A stretch of 64,000 nucleotides of DNA, from positions 7,144-71,143 of the forward strand of contig NZ_CBCSIQ010000020.1 in the NCBI RefSeq assembly GCF_965139615.1, read 5' to 3'. The position numbers were made by a program, and so were the translations under genes. The notes below the pieces were generated by a model. It ran no database searches. It was not told the DNA's origin and saw nothing but the letters and a program-made list of their open reading frames with translations. This document shows, in pieces, positions 27,060 to 36,360 of this stretch. Source of the stretch: Kerstersia similis (GTDB lineage: Bacteria; Pseudomonadota; Gammaproteobacteria; Burkholderiales; Burkholderiaceae_B). Within the stretch, counting starts at the first letter, position 1, and each line of letters starts with the position of its first letter.

Positions 27060-27089
27060 GCGCCGAGGCCTGTCTGGGGCAGCAGGCAG
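27060..27089 (-). repeat. Inverted partial copy of the intergenic repeat
   Basis: Thirty bases here are an exact reverse complement of 27254-27283, inside repeat copy A. Identity stops sharply on both sides. The two copies could pair in RNA over about 225 bases and form a long stem between fliR and the chemoreceptor gene. Confidence 0.85.
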
Positions 27090-27128
27090 TGGAGCGTGCC
27101 GTGCTAGGTGGTGTCAGCGGGGAGGCAA

Positions 27129-27198
27129 GGGCGCACATGTTTGAGCGAGACGCTTGCGGACAGTCCGGGGGACTGTCCGCCTCGCGAGTTGTGCGCCC
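27129..27198. repeat. Nested palindrome between convergent fliR and aer
   Basis: An inner perfect hairpin has arms GCGGACAGTC (27156-27165) and GACTGTCCGC (27171-27180) with a five-base loop. An outer pair, GGGCGCACA (27129-27137) and TGTGCGCCC (27190-27198), encloses it. It is placed to stop or protect transcripts arriving from both sides, though no T-run follows either arm. It is structure without a typical intrinsic terminator signature. Confidence 0.7.
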
Positions 27199-27226
27199 GC
27201 CCCGCTGGCGCCGCCTGGCACGGGGA

Positions 27227-27330
27227 GTTCCGGCGCAGCCGGAACCACGCGATCTGCCTGCTGCCCCAGACAGGCCTCGGCGCGACTTAGCACCTCACCC
27301 TGCCGCCGATGCTCCAAGGCAATCAACGCT
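27227..27330 (-). repeat. Intergenic repeat copy A (~104 bp)
   Basis: This copy is aligned without gaps to copy B, 130 bases to the right, with about 15 differences in 104 bases. It contains a perfect hairpin at 27227-27245 (GTTCCGGC/GCCGGAAC) and the GCCTG...CAGGC hairpin that also occurs inverted at 27060-27089. Copy A looks like a second copy of the 3' flank of the aer gene. Confidence 0.8.
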
Positions 27331-27356
27331 ATTCCGCAGACACAGACTGGCAGGCA

Positions 27357-27460
27357 GCTCCGGCGCAGCCGAAACCACGCAACCGGCCTGCCGCCTCAGA
27401 CAGGCCTAGGCGCAACTTAGCACCTCACCCTTATGCCGGTGCTCCAAGAAAATCAACGCT
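27357..27460 (-). repeat. Intergenic repeat copy B (~104 bp), overlapping the end of aer
   Basis: This is the second copy of the tandem repeat, with period 130. Its right end includes the stop codon and last codons of the chemoreceptor gene. The block shared with copy A therefore runs from the gene's last codons through its 3' untranslated region. The GTTCCGGC hairpin of copy A is imperfect here (GCTCCGGC against GCCGAAAC). Confidence 0.8.
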
Positions 27461-29057
27461 GCCCCGCCGGCGCCAACCGGAACACATGCTGCGCCACCCG
27501 CAAACCATCCACCCGCTCCATCAACGTCTGCATCGCCTCGGCCAAACTCTCCACCAGCGCCGAATTCTGCTGCGTCTGCCCGTCGATCTGATTCATCGCC
27601 AGACTCACCTGCTCCACACCGATATGCTGCTCATTGGACGCCAGGGAAATCTCGCTCATCGTCTGATCCACCCTCTCGATGGCGGCCATCACCTGCTCCA
27701 CCATAGACCCTGCCGCCTTCACCTTGCCCGCGCCGGCATCCACCCGCCCGGTGGACTCCTGGATCAAATCCCGCACCTCGCGGGCGGCGTCCGCGCTCTT
27801 CTGTGCCAAAGAACGCACCTCCCCGGCCACCACCGCGAACCCCTTGCCCGCCTCCCCGGCCCTGGCGGCCTCCACGGCCGCATTCAGCGCAAGAATATTG
27901 GTCTGGAAAGCGATCCCGTCGATCAAACGGATAATCTCCGAAATCTTGGTCGAACCCGCCTCGATCTCCTTCATCGTCGCCGCCACATCGCTCACACTGG
28001 TACCGGCCTGGCCGGCCAGCTGACGGCAATCATGCGTCCACTGCGACACCTGCTTCACATTATCGACGTTATGCTTCACCGTCGCGCTCAACTCATCCAC
28101 ACTGGTTGCCGTCATCTCCAGCGAAGCTGCGGACTCCTCTGTACGATGCTGCAAATCCTTATTGGCGGAACGAATCGTCTCCAGCACCGTCACCACCCCA
28201 CGGGTATTGCTGCGCATATCCAGCGCCACGCTCGTCATCCCGCAACGCGTCATCTCCAGGGCAAAAGCCAAACGCCCCACCGGATCATCATCGTGATACT
28301 GCAGCGCCGTCCCCAAATCCCCTGCGGCCAGACGGAACGCCCGATCCACCACATCCTCGATCGCCCGGCCCGTCTTGACCGTCACCCGCCAGCCATACAG
28401 AAAAATCAGCAACGACGCCAACAACGCACCGCCCAACAACCACTCCGTCCCGAACTCGGCCCCCTCCGCCGAACGCAAATGCCACACGGAAGTCAAGGCT
28501 GCCAGCAACACCATCATTGACGAAAAAAAGGCGAAACGCAGCATACTCGGCGCCAGCCAAGGCTTGCCCAGCTTGCGCAAGCCGCCCGCCAGACCGCGCC
28601 ACCCCGTCGCCACAATCCGGCCACGCGCCAAACGCGCCGCCACCCGCTGACCGGCGCGCCAGCGTGCGTAATACTGCCTGGCACGAGCCACATGCTGCTC
28701 GCTGGGCTTCACGCGCACAGAAGAAAAAGCCACCACCTTGCCGGCTTCGCGCACCGGCGTCACATTGGCCAGCACCCAATAAAAACCGCCATCCTTGCGC
28801 CGGTTCTTCACCACACCCAGCCAGGAATTGCCGCTCTCCAGCGTCTGCCACAAATCCGCGAAAGCCTCTGGCGGCATATCCGGATGACGGACAATATTGT
28901 GCGGCTGCCCCATCAACTCATCGCGGGTAAAACCGCTCGCAATCACAAACGCCTCATTGGCGTAAGTAATACGGCCTTCCAGATCCGTACGCGAAATCAG
29001 ATAATCCGACTCGCTCAGATGGTACTCATGGTCATTGACCGGTTGATTGTTTCGCAT
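27453..29057 (-). CDS. aer: Aer-like energy-taxis chemoreceptor with PAS domain
   Basis: The 534-residue protein has an N-terminal PAS domain at about 10-115 (ISRTDLEGRITYANEAFV, GQPHNIVRHPDMPPEAFADL, WLGVVKNRRKDGGFYWVLAN). This is the Aer/FAD-binding type. A membrane region at about 165-220 and a methyl-accepting signalling domain with the hairpin tip FQTNILALNAAVEAARAGE follow. Aer senses redox state through FAD and has no periplasmic domain. The gene follows another receptor gene at a distance of 121 bases on the same strand, with no sigma-28 promoter of its own seen. Confidence 0.9.
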   Translation of the reverse strand: MRNNQPVNDHEYHLSESDYLISRTDLEGRITYANEAFVIASGFTRDELMGQPHNIVRHPDMPPEAFADLWQTLESGNSWLGVVKNRRKDGGFYWVLANVTPVREAGKVVAFSSVRVKPSEQHVARARQYYARWRAGQRVAARLARGRIVATGWRGLAGGLRKLGKPWLAPSMLRFAFFSSMMVLLAALTSVWHLRSAEGAEFGTEWLLGGALLASLLIFLYGWRVTVKTGRAIEDVVDRAFRLAAGDLGTALQYHDDDPVGRLAFALEMTRCGMTSVALDMRSNTRGVVTVLETIRSANKDLQHRTEESAASLEMTATSVDELSATVKHNVDNVKQVSQWTHDCRQLAGQAGTSVSDVAATMKEIEAGSTKISEIIRLIDGIAFQTNILALNAAVEAARAGEAGKGFAVVAGEVRSLAQKSADAAREVRDLIQESTGRVDAGAGKVKAAGSMVEQVMAAIERVDQTMSEISLASNEQHIGVEQVSLAMNQIDGQTQQNSALVESLAEAMQTLMERVDGLRVAQHVFRLAPAGQR

Positions 29058-29178
29058 GCGGTCTCTCGCAATTCGTGGCTGGCATCATGCTGGCGCGGCC
29101 GGCTTCCCTATGGAAGCACAACCCTGCCAGGCCTCGTCGTGAACATCCCGGCCGGCAAACCGTGGCCCGGGCAAAGGC

Positions 29179-30990
29179 TTAAAAAGACTCCCAATCGTCC
29201 TCGTCCCCCGCGCGCGCGGCACGGGCCGAGGCCGGAGACGAAACCGCCACCGGCTCCCGCCGCCCGGCCACGGCCGGCTTGGCGACCTTGCGGGCAGAGG
29301 CTGACGTTGCAGAGGCGGACGAAGCCGCAGCACTTGCGCCTGAGCGGGTCGCTGCCGCCAGACGGGCCGACGCTTGCGCCGCACCGCCAGACGCAACCGC
29401 GTGGCTCCCCGAGGACCCCGCCGCCGTCCGGGCACGGCTGACCCCACCCGAAGACACCTTGAACGCCGACACCGCCTGCGCCAGACTGGAGGCCTGATCC
29501 TCCAGCGACCCGGCAGCCGCCGCCGCCTGCTCGACCAGGGCGGCATTCTGCTGCGTCACCTGATCCATCTGCGCCACGGCACGATTGATCTGATCTATAC
29601 CCAGCGACTGCTCCTGCGAGGCCGAAGAAATCTCACCCATGATGTCCGCCACACGCTGCACCGACTCCATGATCTCGCGCATCGTATCGCCCGCACGGCC
29701 CACCTGATCGGAACCGGCCTTGACCTTGTTGACCGAATCGTCGATCAACTGCTTGATCTCCTTGGCGGCCTGGGCACTGCGTTGCGCCAGCGTACGCACC
29801 TCGCTGGCCACGACGGAAAACCCCTTGCCCTGATCGCCGGCGCGCGAGGCTTCCACTGCGGCATTCAAGGCCAGGATATTGGTCTGGAAAGCAATGCCAT
29901 CAATCACATTGACGATTTCCGCAATCTTGGTCGAACTGCTGGAAATTTCAGTCATCGTGGCCACCACTTCGGACACGGCCTCGCCCCCGCGCCGCGCCAC
30001 CTCCATGCTGCCGGCAGCCAGATGATCCGCCTGGCGGGCGTTATCCGCATTCTGCTGAACCGTAGAAGCCAGTTGCTCCATGCTAGCGGCAGTCTCCTGC
30101 AAAGAAGCGGCCTGCTGCTCGGTGCGGCTGCTCAGATCCGCATTGCCCTGGGCGATCTCCTTGCTGCCATGGAAAATTTCCTCCACCCCACGGCGCACCT
30201 GCAGCACCATTTGTGACAAGTTTTCCTGCATCTTGCGCAGCCCGGTCATCAGCCTGCCAATCTCATTGCCTTCACGGACATCCAGCCGCGACGTCAGATC
30301 GCCCTGCGCCACCCGATCCAGCAATTGCGCCGCCTCATCCAAAGGCCGCAACACACGGCGGCGCAACACCAGCCACGCAGTCACGGAAATCAGCAAGGCC
30401 AGCGCCATCAGCGCCAGCACCACCACCTGCGCCCAGCGCTCGCGCTGCGAATCCTGCTCCTGCATCACCGCAATCTGCGCCTGCGCGTGATCGGTAAAAG
30501 CCCGCAGCAAAGCGCCGCCCTTTGCCAGCAAAGCCTCCAGGTCCGCCTGGGCCACTGGCAGCGCCCCCGCCTCATGGGGCAAAAAGGCCTGGGCGCGTTG
30601 CCGCATCAAGGCATTGTGGCGGGCCAGAACCTCTCCCAACTCCGCACCGGTCTCCGTCACCGGCGCATAGCCGGCAAAGCGTGCATAGTGCTGCTCCGCG
30701 CGGCTCAAGGCAGCCTCTGCCTGCCCGACCGCCTGCACGATGTCCTGCTGCGTCCCGTCCTCGCTTTCAATCCGCCGGGCACGCTCCATCCAGTAATGGC
30801 TATCGCTGACGGCCAGTGCCACTTCCTTGAGCGGCAGCACCTGCTTCACGGACAGACCATACAGCGTCTCAAAGGCCTGGCTGGACACCCGCATCCCGTT
30901 CCACCCCAGCGCCAGCGCCACCAGCAGCAAGCCCATGAACAGGCTCAGCACCAGCATCATATTGATTTTTATGGATGTATTCCGAAACAT
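29179..30990 (-). CDS. Methyl-accepting chemotaxis protein with a C-terminal DWESF tail
   Basis: This 603-residue Tsr/Tar-like receptor has TM1 at about 10-30, a four-helix-type periplasmic domain, TM2 near 190 (VVVLALMALALLISVTAWLV), a HAMP domain and a signalling domain with FQTNILALNAAVEASRAGDQ. It ends, after an Ala/Ser-rich linker, in DWESF. That resembles the NWETF pentapeptide that tethers CheR and CheB in enteric high-abundance receptors. I chose the ATG at 30990 over a TTG at 30999. It lies 38 bases after flgL, so it is probably made by read-through from the flgKL promoter. The ligand is unknown. Confidence 0.9.
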   Translation of the reverse strand: MFRNTSIKINMMLVLSLFMGLLLVALALGWNGMRVSSQAFETLYGLSVKQVLPLKEVALAVSDSHYWMERARRIESEDGTQQDIVQAVGQAEAALSRAEQHYARFAGYAPVTETGAELGEVLARHNALMRQRAQAFLPHEAGALPVAQADLEALLAKGGALLRAFTDHAQAQIAVMQEQDSQRERWAQVVVLALMALALLISVTAWLVLRRRVLRPLDEAAQLLDRVAQGDLTSRLDVREGNEIGRLMTGLRKMQENLSQMVLQVRRGVEEIFHGSKEIAQGNADLSSRTEQQAASLQETAASMEQLASTVQQNADNARQADHLAAGSMEVARRGGEAVSEVVATMTEISSSSTKIAEIVNVIDGIAFQTNILALNAAVEASRAGDQGKGFSVVASEVRTLAQRSAQAAKEIKQLIDDSVNKVKAGSDQVGRAGDTMREIMESVQRVADIMGEISSASQEQSLGIDQINRAVAQMDQVTQQNAALVEQAAAAAGSLEDQASSLAQAVSAFKVSSGGVSRARTAAGSSGSHAVASGGAAQASARLAAATRSGASAAASSASATSASARKVAKPAVAGRREPVAVSSPASARAARAGDEDDWESF

Positions 30991-31028
30991 GCTTATCAAC
31001 CCTTTATCCCAGCCGTATCGCGCGCGGC

Positions 31029-32270
31029 CTAGTTATTGCCGTTGAACAGACCCAGACTCTGAATGCGCTGGAAGGCCAGCATCGAGGCTTCCAGCGCATT
31101 CTTGTAATAGACCTGCTGGCTATACGCCGCGAACTCGTCCAGGCCAACCAGGTTATCGAGCTGCTTGGCATAGCTGAGGCCACGCGCCGTCCCGACGGTA
31201 TCCAGCGCCGACAGTTCATTCATGCGCGCGCCCATCGAAGCCTGCACCGTCAGCACGTTGTCATACACGCTGGACAACTTGCGCTGCGCCTCGCCCACCA
31301 CGTTCTGAAACCGGGCAACCGACGCCGGATCGGCCTTATCCAAAGACTCCAGGGCTTCGATGGTGCGCCGCAAAGTGGAAAACACATCCATATCGGCCTG
31401 TGCCATCGGTTCCAGCGTGAAGCTGTCACCCGCCGCCGGCTCCCCCTGAAACGCCAGGCTCACGCCCCCCAACGACAGATTGAGCCCCGCTTGCGGGTCA
31501 TACGCACCGCTTTCCAACACGGTTTGCGTGGCGTCCGTCACCACATAGCGGACGCCGCCCGCCACTGCCGGATCCGTTTCAAAAGCAATATTGAGCGTCT
31601 TGCCCACATGCTCGCCGCCCTGGCCGGTTACCGCTGGCGAACTGAAGGTCGCGCTGCCCTGATTGCCTGCCGCCGCCGACGCCACATAGGATTTGTCCCC
31701 CGGATTGGCACGGGCGAAAACATCCAGCGCAGAATCGGCCGTCGGTATCTGGCGGGTCTGGTCCACCTGGATCAGACGCCGCCCGGCATCCCCCTGGTAG
31801 GCGCTGCTGACCCAGCCTTCGCTATCGGTCTGGAACGGAGCGACATCCCCGCGATGACCGGAAAACATATACACGCCATTGCCGTCCCGGGCATTGGCCT
31901 GGTTCAGCAGGCGGTCATAGGATTCCTTGAGCACCTTGGCCAGCGCCCGTTGGTCCGTCTCCGAATAAATGCCATTACCGACTTCAACCAGCCGGGTCGT
32001 CACATCCTGCAAGGTATTCACTGTGGCATCCAGCATCTGGCTGGTTTCACCCAGGTTGTGCTTGGCCACTTGCCGGTTGGCCGTGAACCGCTCGTTCAGC
32101 GCCAGATTCTGGCTGGTACGCACCGCCTGCGAGGCGGCCAGCGGATCATCGCCGGGCCGCACGACACGAAGGCCGGTGGAAATCTGCTCGTACAGCTGCA
32201 CCTGTTGCGCTTCCTTGCGCGAGAACTGGCTGACGGCGATCTGGTACATCAAAGACGAACTGATACGCAT
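31029..32270 (-). CDS. flgL: Flagellar hook-filament junction protein FlgL
   Basis: The 413-residue protein starts MRISSSLMYQIAVSQFSRKE and ends with the flagellin-like C-terminal helix (ALEASMLAFQRIQSLGLFNG). FlgL (HAP3) joins hook to filament together with FlgK. It lies 30 bases after flgK and is driven by the same sigma-28 promoter. Confidence 0.95.
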   Translation of the reverse strand: MRISSSLMYQIAVSQFSRKEAQQVQLYEQISTGLRVVRPGDDPLAASQAVRTSQNLALNERFTANRQVAKHNLGETSQMLDATVNTLQDVTTRLVEVGNGIYSETDQRALAKVLKESYDRLLNQANARDGNGVYMFSGHRGDVAPFQTDSEGWVSSAYQGDAGRRLIQVDQTRQIPTADSALDVFARANPGDKSYVASAAAGNQGSATFSSPAVTGQGGEHVGKTLNIAFETDPAVAGGVRYVVTDATQTVLESGAYDPQAGLNLSLGGVSLAFQGEPAAGDSFTLEPMAQADMDVFSTLRRTIEALESLDKADPASVARFQNVVGEAQRKLSSVYDNVLTVQASMGARMNELSALDTVGTARGLSYAKQLDNLVGLDEFAAYSQQVYYKNALEASMLAFQRIQSLGLFNGNN

Positions 32271-32300
32271 GGTTTGATCCTGTCGTTGCGGCGCCAGCCG

Positions 32301-33986
32301 TTACTTGATGGACAGCAAGGTGTCGAACATCTGGCTGGCAACGTCGATCAGGCGAGCGGACGCCTGATACTGTTCGGCGTATTGCATCAAGGCCACCTGC
32401 TCTTCGCGCAGGCTGACGCCTGACACCGCTTGCTGCGCCGTCAGCCGCTGCGTGACGAGGTTGTCCTGCGCCTTGCTGGCGGTGGTCACTTCCCCGGTCT
32501 TGACGCCTACCTTGTTCACGATCTGCAGATAGGTGTCGCTGATGCTGAGCGAACCCTGGCCCATGACCTTGTCGGTTTGCAGCTGGGCCAGCTTCAGCGC
32601 GTTGGCGTTATTGCTGCTGCCGCCACTGGCGTCGGCCGCAGCGATCTGCGCGGGGTTGTCCACGGCCACCGCCAGACTGGCCGCGGCATTCATGGTCGGT
32701 TGCAGCAGCCAGCTGTCGCCGTGCGCCACCGCCCCGGGCTGTGTGGCATCGGGCAAGGCCACGCTCAGGCCGTCCAGCTCGATAGTGCCGGCATCGCCAT
32801 CAAAAGAGCGTGTCACGCCGTCGGCCAGACGTTGCACTTCATACTTGCCGCTGGCCGCGTGATAGCTGATGCGGTAATCGCTGGCGTGCAAGGCCTGGAT
32901 GTCCTTGACTGCCGCGCTGACCCCGGCATTGCCGCCAGCGCTGGCGCTGCCCTGATTCCCCACGCTGGCGTGCGTGACAGGATCCGCGATGCGGAAGAAA
33001 TCTCCCCCGGCCTGGCCGTTCAGATCCACCCCCTGACGGTGCTGCGCATTGAATGCCTGCGCCAGGCCGAGCGCCAAACGCCCCAGATCGTTCTGCACAC
33101 TGTCCAGCGATTCGCGCCGGAAAGCCAGCAGGCCGCCCAGGCTGCCACCGCTCAAACGGCTTTCGTCCAGTTCCACCAGCGTGCTGCCCCCACCCTCGAC
33201 AGGCAGTGCATAGGCAATCACCGTGCGGCCCGGATCACTGGCCGAAGTCACGGCCTGCAAGGGATAGCTCTGATTGCCGGACAGCAATACCTGCCCGTTG
33301 CCCACCGTCAAATTGATGGATGAACCCTGCGCGATCACCCGCACGCCCACCAGCTGATTCAGCTCCGAGACCAGCTGGTCCCGCTGATCAAGCAGGTCAT
33401 TGGGCTCCTGGCCCGGCGCCGACGATGCCTTGGCCAGGGTAATCCGTTCATTCAGGCTGGCGATCCCATCCACATAGCTATTGATCTGTTCAACCGTTGT
33501 GCGTAACTGAATATTGATCTCGTCGCGCTGCCGGTTCAGCATTTCCTGGGTCTGGTTGATCTGCGTCACCAGACTGTTGGCCTGCCCGATCATTTCCTGG
33601 CGGGCAGCCGCATCGCCGGACTCAGACGCCACGGCCTGCACGCTGGAAAAGAAGGCTTTGAGCGCCGGGGAGATGCCGGTTTCGCTATTGCCGATGAGAT
33701 TGTTGATCTGCCCGATTTCGTTCAGATAGCTGCCATAGGACGACTGTTCGGAACGGGCCGACACCAATTGATTGTGCAGATAGGAACTGTACTGACGCGT
33801 CACGCCATCCACGGCGACGCCGCGACCATAGAAACCGGCGCTGGTGGCGCTGCCGCCCACGGCGGACACCATGACCTGCTGGCGGTTGTAGCCTTGCGTA
33901 TCGACGTTGTTGATATTGTGGCCGGTCGTATTCAAACGCGCCGTGGCAGCGTTGATACCCGTCAGTCCCAGGTTGTACAGATTCAT
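32301..33986 (-). CDS. flgK: Flagellar hook-filament junction protein FlgK
   Basis: The 561-residue HAP1 has the N-terminal rod/hook motif MNLYNLGLTGINAATARLNT ... NINNVDTQGYNRQQV and a C-terminus ending YQASARLIDVASQMFDTLLS. The start at 33986 was chosen for the conserved N-terminus. Its sigma-28 promoter lies 79-105 bases upstream, so flgKL can be expressed late and apart from flgB-J. Confidence 0.96.
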   Translation of the reverse strand: MNLYNLGLTGINAATARLNTTGHNINNVDTQGYNRQQVMVSAVGGSATSAGFYGRGVAVDGVTRQYSSYLHNQLVSARSEQSSYGSYLNEIGQINNLIGNSETGISPALKAFFSSVQAVASESGDAAARQEMIGQANSLVTQINQTQEMLNRQRDEINIQLRTTVEQINSYVDGIASLNERITLAKASSAPGQEPNDLLDQRDQLVSELNQLVGVRVIAQGSSINLTVGNGQVLLSGNQSYPLQAVTSASDPGRTVIAYALPVEGGGSTLVELDESRLSGGSLGGLLAFRRESLDSVQNDLGRLALGLAQAFNAQHRQGVDLNGQAGGDFFRIADPVTHASVGNQGSASAGGNAGVSAAVKDIQALHASDYRISYHAASGKYEVQRLADGVTRSFDGDAGTIELDGLSVALPDATQPGAVAHGDSWLLQPTMNAAASLAVAVDNPAQIAAADASGGSSNNANALKLAQLQTDKVMGQGSLSISDTYLQIVNKVGVKTGEVTTASKAQDNLVTQRLTAQQAVSGVSLREEQVALMQYAEQYQASARLIDVASQMFDTLLSIK

Positions 33987-34064
33987 GGTCAGGAGACTCT
34001 CAAAAGGGTTGCCGGGCGCCCCGCCGGCCTGCACGGTTCCGGGCGCTCCAGGCATTCCCAGGGA

Positions 34065-34091
34065 ATAACGGCAAAATGGCGCGGAAATTTA
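34065..34091 (-). promoter_or_regulatory. Sigma-28 (FliA) promoter of flgK-flgL
   Basis: On the minus strand TAAATTTC (34091-34084), 11 bases, then GCCGTTAT (34072-34065). This agrees closely with the FliA consensus TAAAGTTT-N11-GCCGATAA and with the two other sites in the window. It lies in the 116-bp gap between flgJ and flgK. Confidence 0.8.
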
Positions 34092-34102
34092 GGGCGTCTG
34101 CG

Positions 34103-35134
34103 TCAACGCTCTAGCATGGCCATCACACTGATCAGTTTGTCGGCATATGCCGGGTCAGTGGCATAGCCGGCAGCCTGGATACGGCGTGCGGCTTCAGCCG
34201 GATCGGATGTCTGCAGCACGCTTTGGTAACGCTCGCTGCGCTGCAGCAGGCCGGCATAATCGCGCAAGGCATCCTCATAAGAGGAGTACGCCCGGAAAGG
34301 CTGGCTCAGCTTGCGCGCCGTGCCTGCCTCGTACTCGGTCGTCATGGTTTCCACCACATCACCGCGCCAGCCCGAAGTCGCCTTGATGCCAAACAGGTTA
34401 TGACTGGGGCTGCCATCCTCATGGCGGATTTCACGCCGCCCCCAGCCGGACTCCAGCGCGGCCTGCCCCAGGATCAACTGGGCCGGAATCCCGCTTTCCT
34501 GCGCCACCCGCTGCGCCATGGGCGCCAGTTTTTCGACAAAACGGGCCACGAAATCCGGCGCATGCGCGGCTGCGCGCAAGGCGGGCACCTGGCCAGCCCA
34601 AGCCTGCCCCGCCGCCATCCCGGCCCGCGCTCCGCGCCAGAATCCTTGTGCCCCCCCGCTATTTGCCGGCATGGCCGCCGATAGGCTGCCCGGCGTGGCG
34701 GCCAGCCCCGGCATCGCCACGCTGGCAGCTGCGCCCGCCACGCCCGCGGTTCCAGGCGCTTGCCCCGCACTGGCGGCAGACCCGGCCGCCGCCAGCGCAT
34801 TGCCCGGCTGCCGGATCTGCCGCAGCAAGGCTTCCGCCAGCCCCAAGCCTGACTGGCTGCGCACCAGCTCAGAGGCCATCTGCTGATCGGCCAGCGACTG
34901 CATCATGCGCGTCTGTTCATTGTCGAACAGCCCTTCTGCGGGAGTCGCGTCACGCATGCGCTGAATCATCATGTTGATGAACAAGGCCTCGAACTGCTGG
35001 GCAACCTCGCGCTGCGCGGCCTCGCCCTCAGGCGACTGCTGCACCCTGGCCCGCAGCCGATCCATTTCCCTCGTATCGAACACAAACCCCTGGGCCAGGG
35101 ACACAGCAGGAGAACTGTTGGCAATCGTCATCAT
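34103..35134 (-). CDS. flgJ: Flagellar rod-capping protein and muramidase FlgJ
   Basis: The 343-residue bifunctional protein has an N-terminal rod-cap domain at about 30-105 (VAQQFEALFINMMIQRMRDA). An Ala/Pro-rich linker and a C-terminal glucosaminidase domain follow, with the catalytic-Glu segment ILGQAALESGWGRREI and HNLFGIKATSGWRG. It opens the peptidoglycan for the growing rod. The start follows GAGG and the gene begins six bases after flgI ends. Confidence 0.95.
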   Translation of the reverse strand: MMTIANSSPAVSLAQGFVFDTREMDRLRARVQQSPEGEAAQREVAQQFEALFINMMIQRMRDATPAEGLFDNEQTRMMQSLADQQMASELVRSQSGLGLAEALLRQIRQPGNALAAAGSAASAGQAPGTAGVAGAAASVAMPGLAATPGSLSAAMPANSGGAQGFWRGARAGMAAGQAWAGQVPALRAAAHAPDFVARFVEKLAPMAQRVAQESGIPAQLILGQAALESGWGRREIRHEDGSPSHNLFGIKATSGWRGDVVETMTTEYEAGTARKLSQPFRAYSSYEDALRDYAGLLQRSERYQSVLQTSDPAEAARRIQAAGYATDPAYADKLISVMAMLER

Positions 35135-35140
35135 CCAGCC

Positions 35141-36259
35141 TCAGATAATTTCCAGTTCCGCCCGCAACGCGCCGGCACGCTGCATGGCCTGCAGAATGGA
35201 CAGCAGGTCTTGCGGCGTCGCGCCCAGGGCATTGAGCGCATTGACCACATCCTGCAGATTGGCGCTGGTCTGCATGTACTTGAGCCCGCCACCATCTTGC
35301 AGCAGACGGATTTCCGTATTGGGCGCCACGACGGTCTGGCCGCCGGCAAAGGGGGCGTTGGGCTGGCTGACATCCAGGCTGCGATTGATCACCACGGAAA
35401 TATTGCCATGCGCCACGGCAGACTCTTCAATGACCACCGTCCGGTTCATGACCACGGAACCCGTACGGGCATTGATGATGACCTTGGCCGCGACCGGTGC
35501 GCGCTCGATAGGCAGGTTCTCCAGGCGCGACAGGAACTGGCTGAGCGCCGCATCGGCAGCGGGCGCCGCCACCGCAATGACCCGGCCGTCCAGCGCCGTT
35601 GCCGTTCCCGGCCCGAAAGCGGCATTCACCACATCCACCACATTCTGCGCGGTGCCAAAGTCATTTTCTTTCAGTTCCAGGTGTACCTGCCCCTGGGTGG
35701 CGATCACGGTCGGCACGGCGCGCTCAACAATGGCGCCGTTGGTAATCATGCCGCTGTTGAGCTGATTGACCTGCACACTGCTGCCGCCTGCCGACGCACC
35801 CGCGCCGCCTATCAGCAAATTGCCCTGGGCAATGGCATACACCTGGCCATCCGCGCCTTTCAAGGGCGTCATCAACAAGGTACCGCCGCGCAGGCTTTTG
35901 GCATTGCCCATGGACGACACCACCACATCCAGATTCTGCCCGGGCCGGGAAAACGGCGGCAGCGTCGCCGTGACAATGACGGCCGCCACATTCTTCAACT
36001 GCATATTCGAGCCCGGCGGCACCGTAACCCCCAGCTGCGCCAGCATATTGGCGACACTTTGCTGCGTGAACGGCGCCTGCCGCACCTGATCGCCACTGCC
36101 ATCCAGCCCGACCACCACGCCATAGCCAATCAAGGGGTTGTCGCGCACGCCCTGAACGCTGGAAACGTCCTTGATGCGCTGGGTCGCCGCCTGTGCGGAC
36201 GCCAACAGGCCCAGGCACAGCAAGGCCGGGCCGAAGATCAGGGAAACATGACGCATCAT
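35141..36259 (-). CDS. flgI: Flagellar P-ring protein FlgI
   Basis: The 372-residue secreted protein has a signal peptide MMRHVSLIFGPALLCLGLLA ending ASAQA. Conserved segments include NPLIGYGVVVGLDGSGDQ and NVAAVIVTATLPPFSRPGQ. It forms the P ring in the peptidoglycan. I took the ATG at 36259 (or 36256) rather than an upstream start because it gives a normal signal peptide. Confidence 0.96.
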   Translation of the reverse strand: MMRHVSLIFGPALLCLGLLASAQAATQRIKDVSSVQGVRDNPLIGYGVVVGLDGSGDQVRQAPFTQQSVANMLAQLGVTVPPGSNMQLKNVAAVIVTATLPPFSRPGQNLDVVVSSMGNAKSLRGGTLLMTPLKGADGQVYAIAQGNLLIGGAGASAGGSSVQVNQLNSGMITNGAIVERAVPTVIATQGQVHLELKENDFGTAQNVVDVVNAAFGPGTATALDGRVIAVAAPAADAALSQFLSRLENLPIERAPVAAKVIINARTGSVVMNRTVVIEESAVAHGNISVVINRSLDVSQPNAPFAGGQTVVAPNTEIRLLQDGGGLKYMQTSANLQDVVNALNALGATPQDLLSILQAMQRAGALRAELEII

Positions 36260-36360
36260 GGCATCTACTCTCGTGAAAAATATCTCGCCCCCGGCGCAGC
36301 GAAGACTGTCCGGCCGACCTGCAACAGCCGCAGCGCGGATAACCTCGCCCGGCAGCATGG

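Noticed and set aside
27089..27409. Open frames through the repeat region between fliR and aer
   Set aside because: The frames only translate the two repeat copies and hairpins and contain no ribosome-binding site or known motif.
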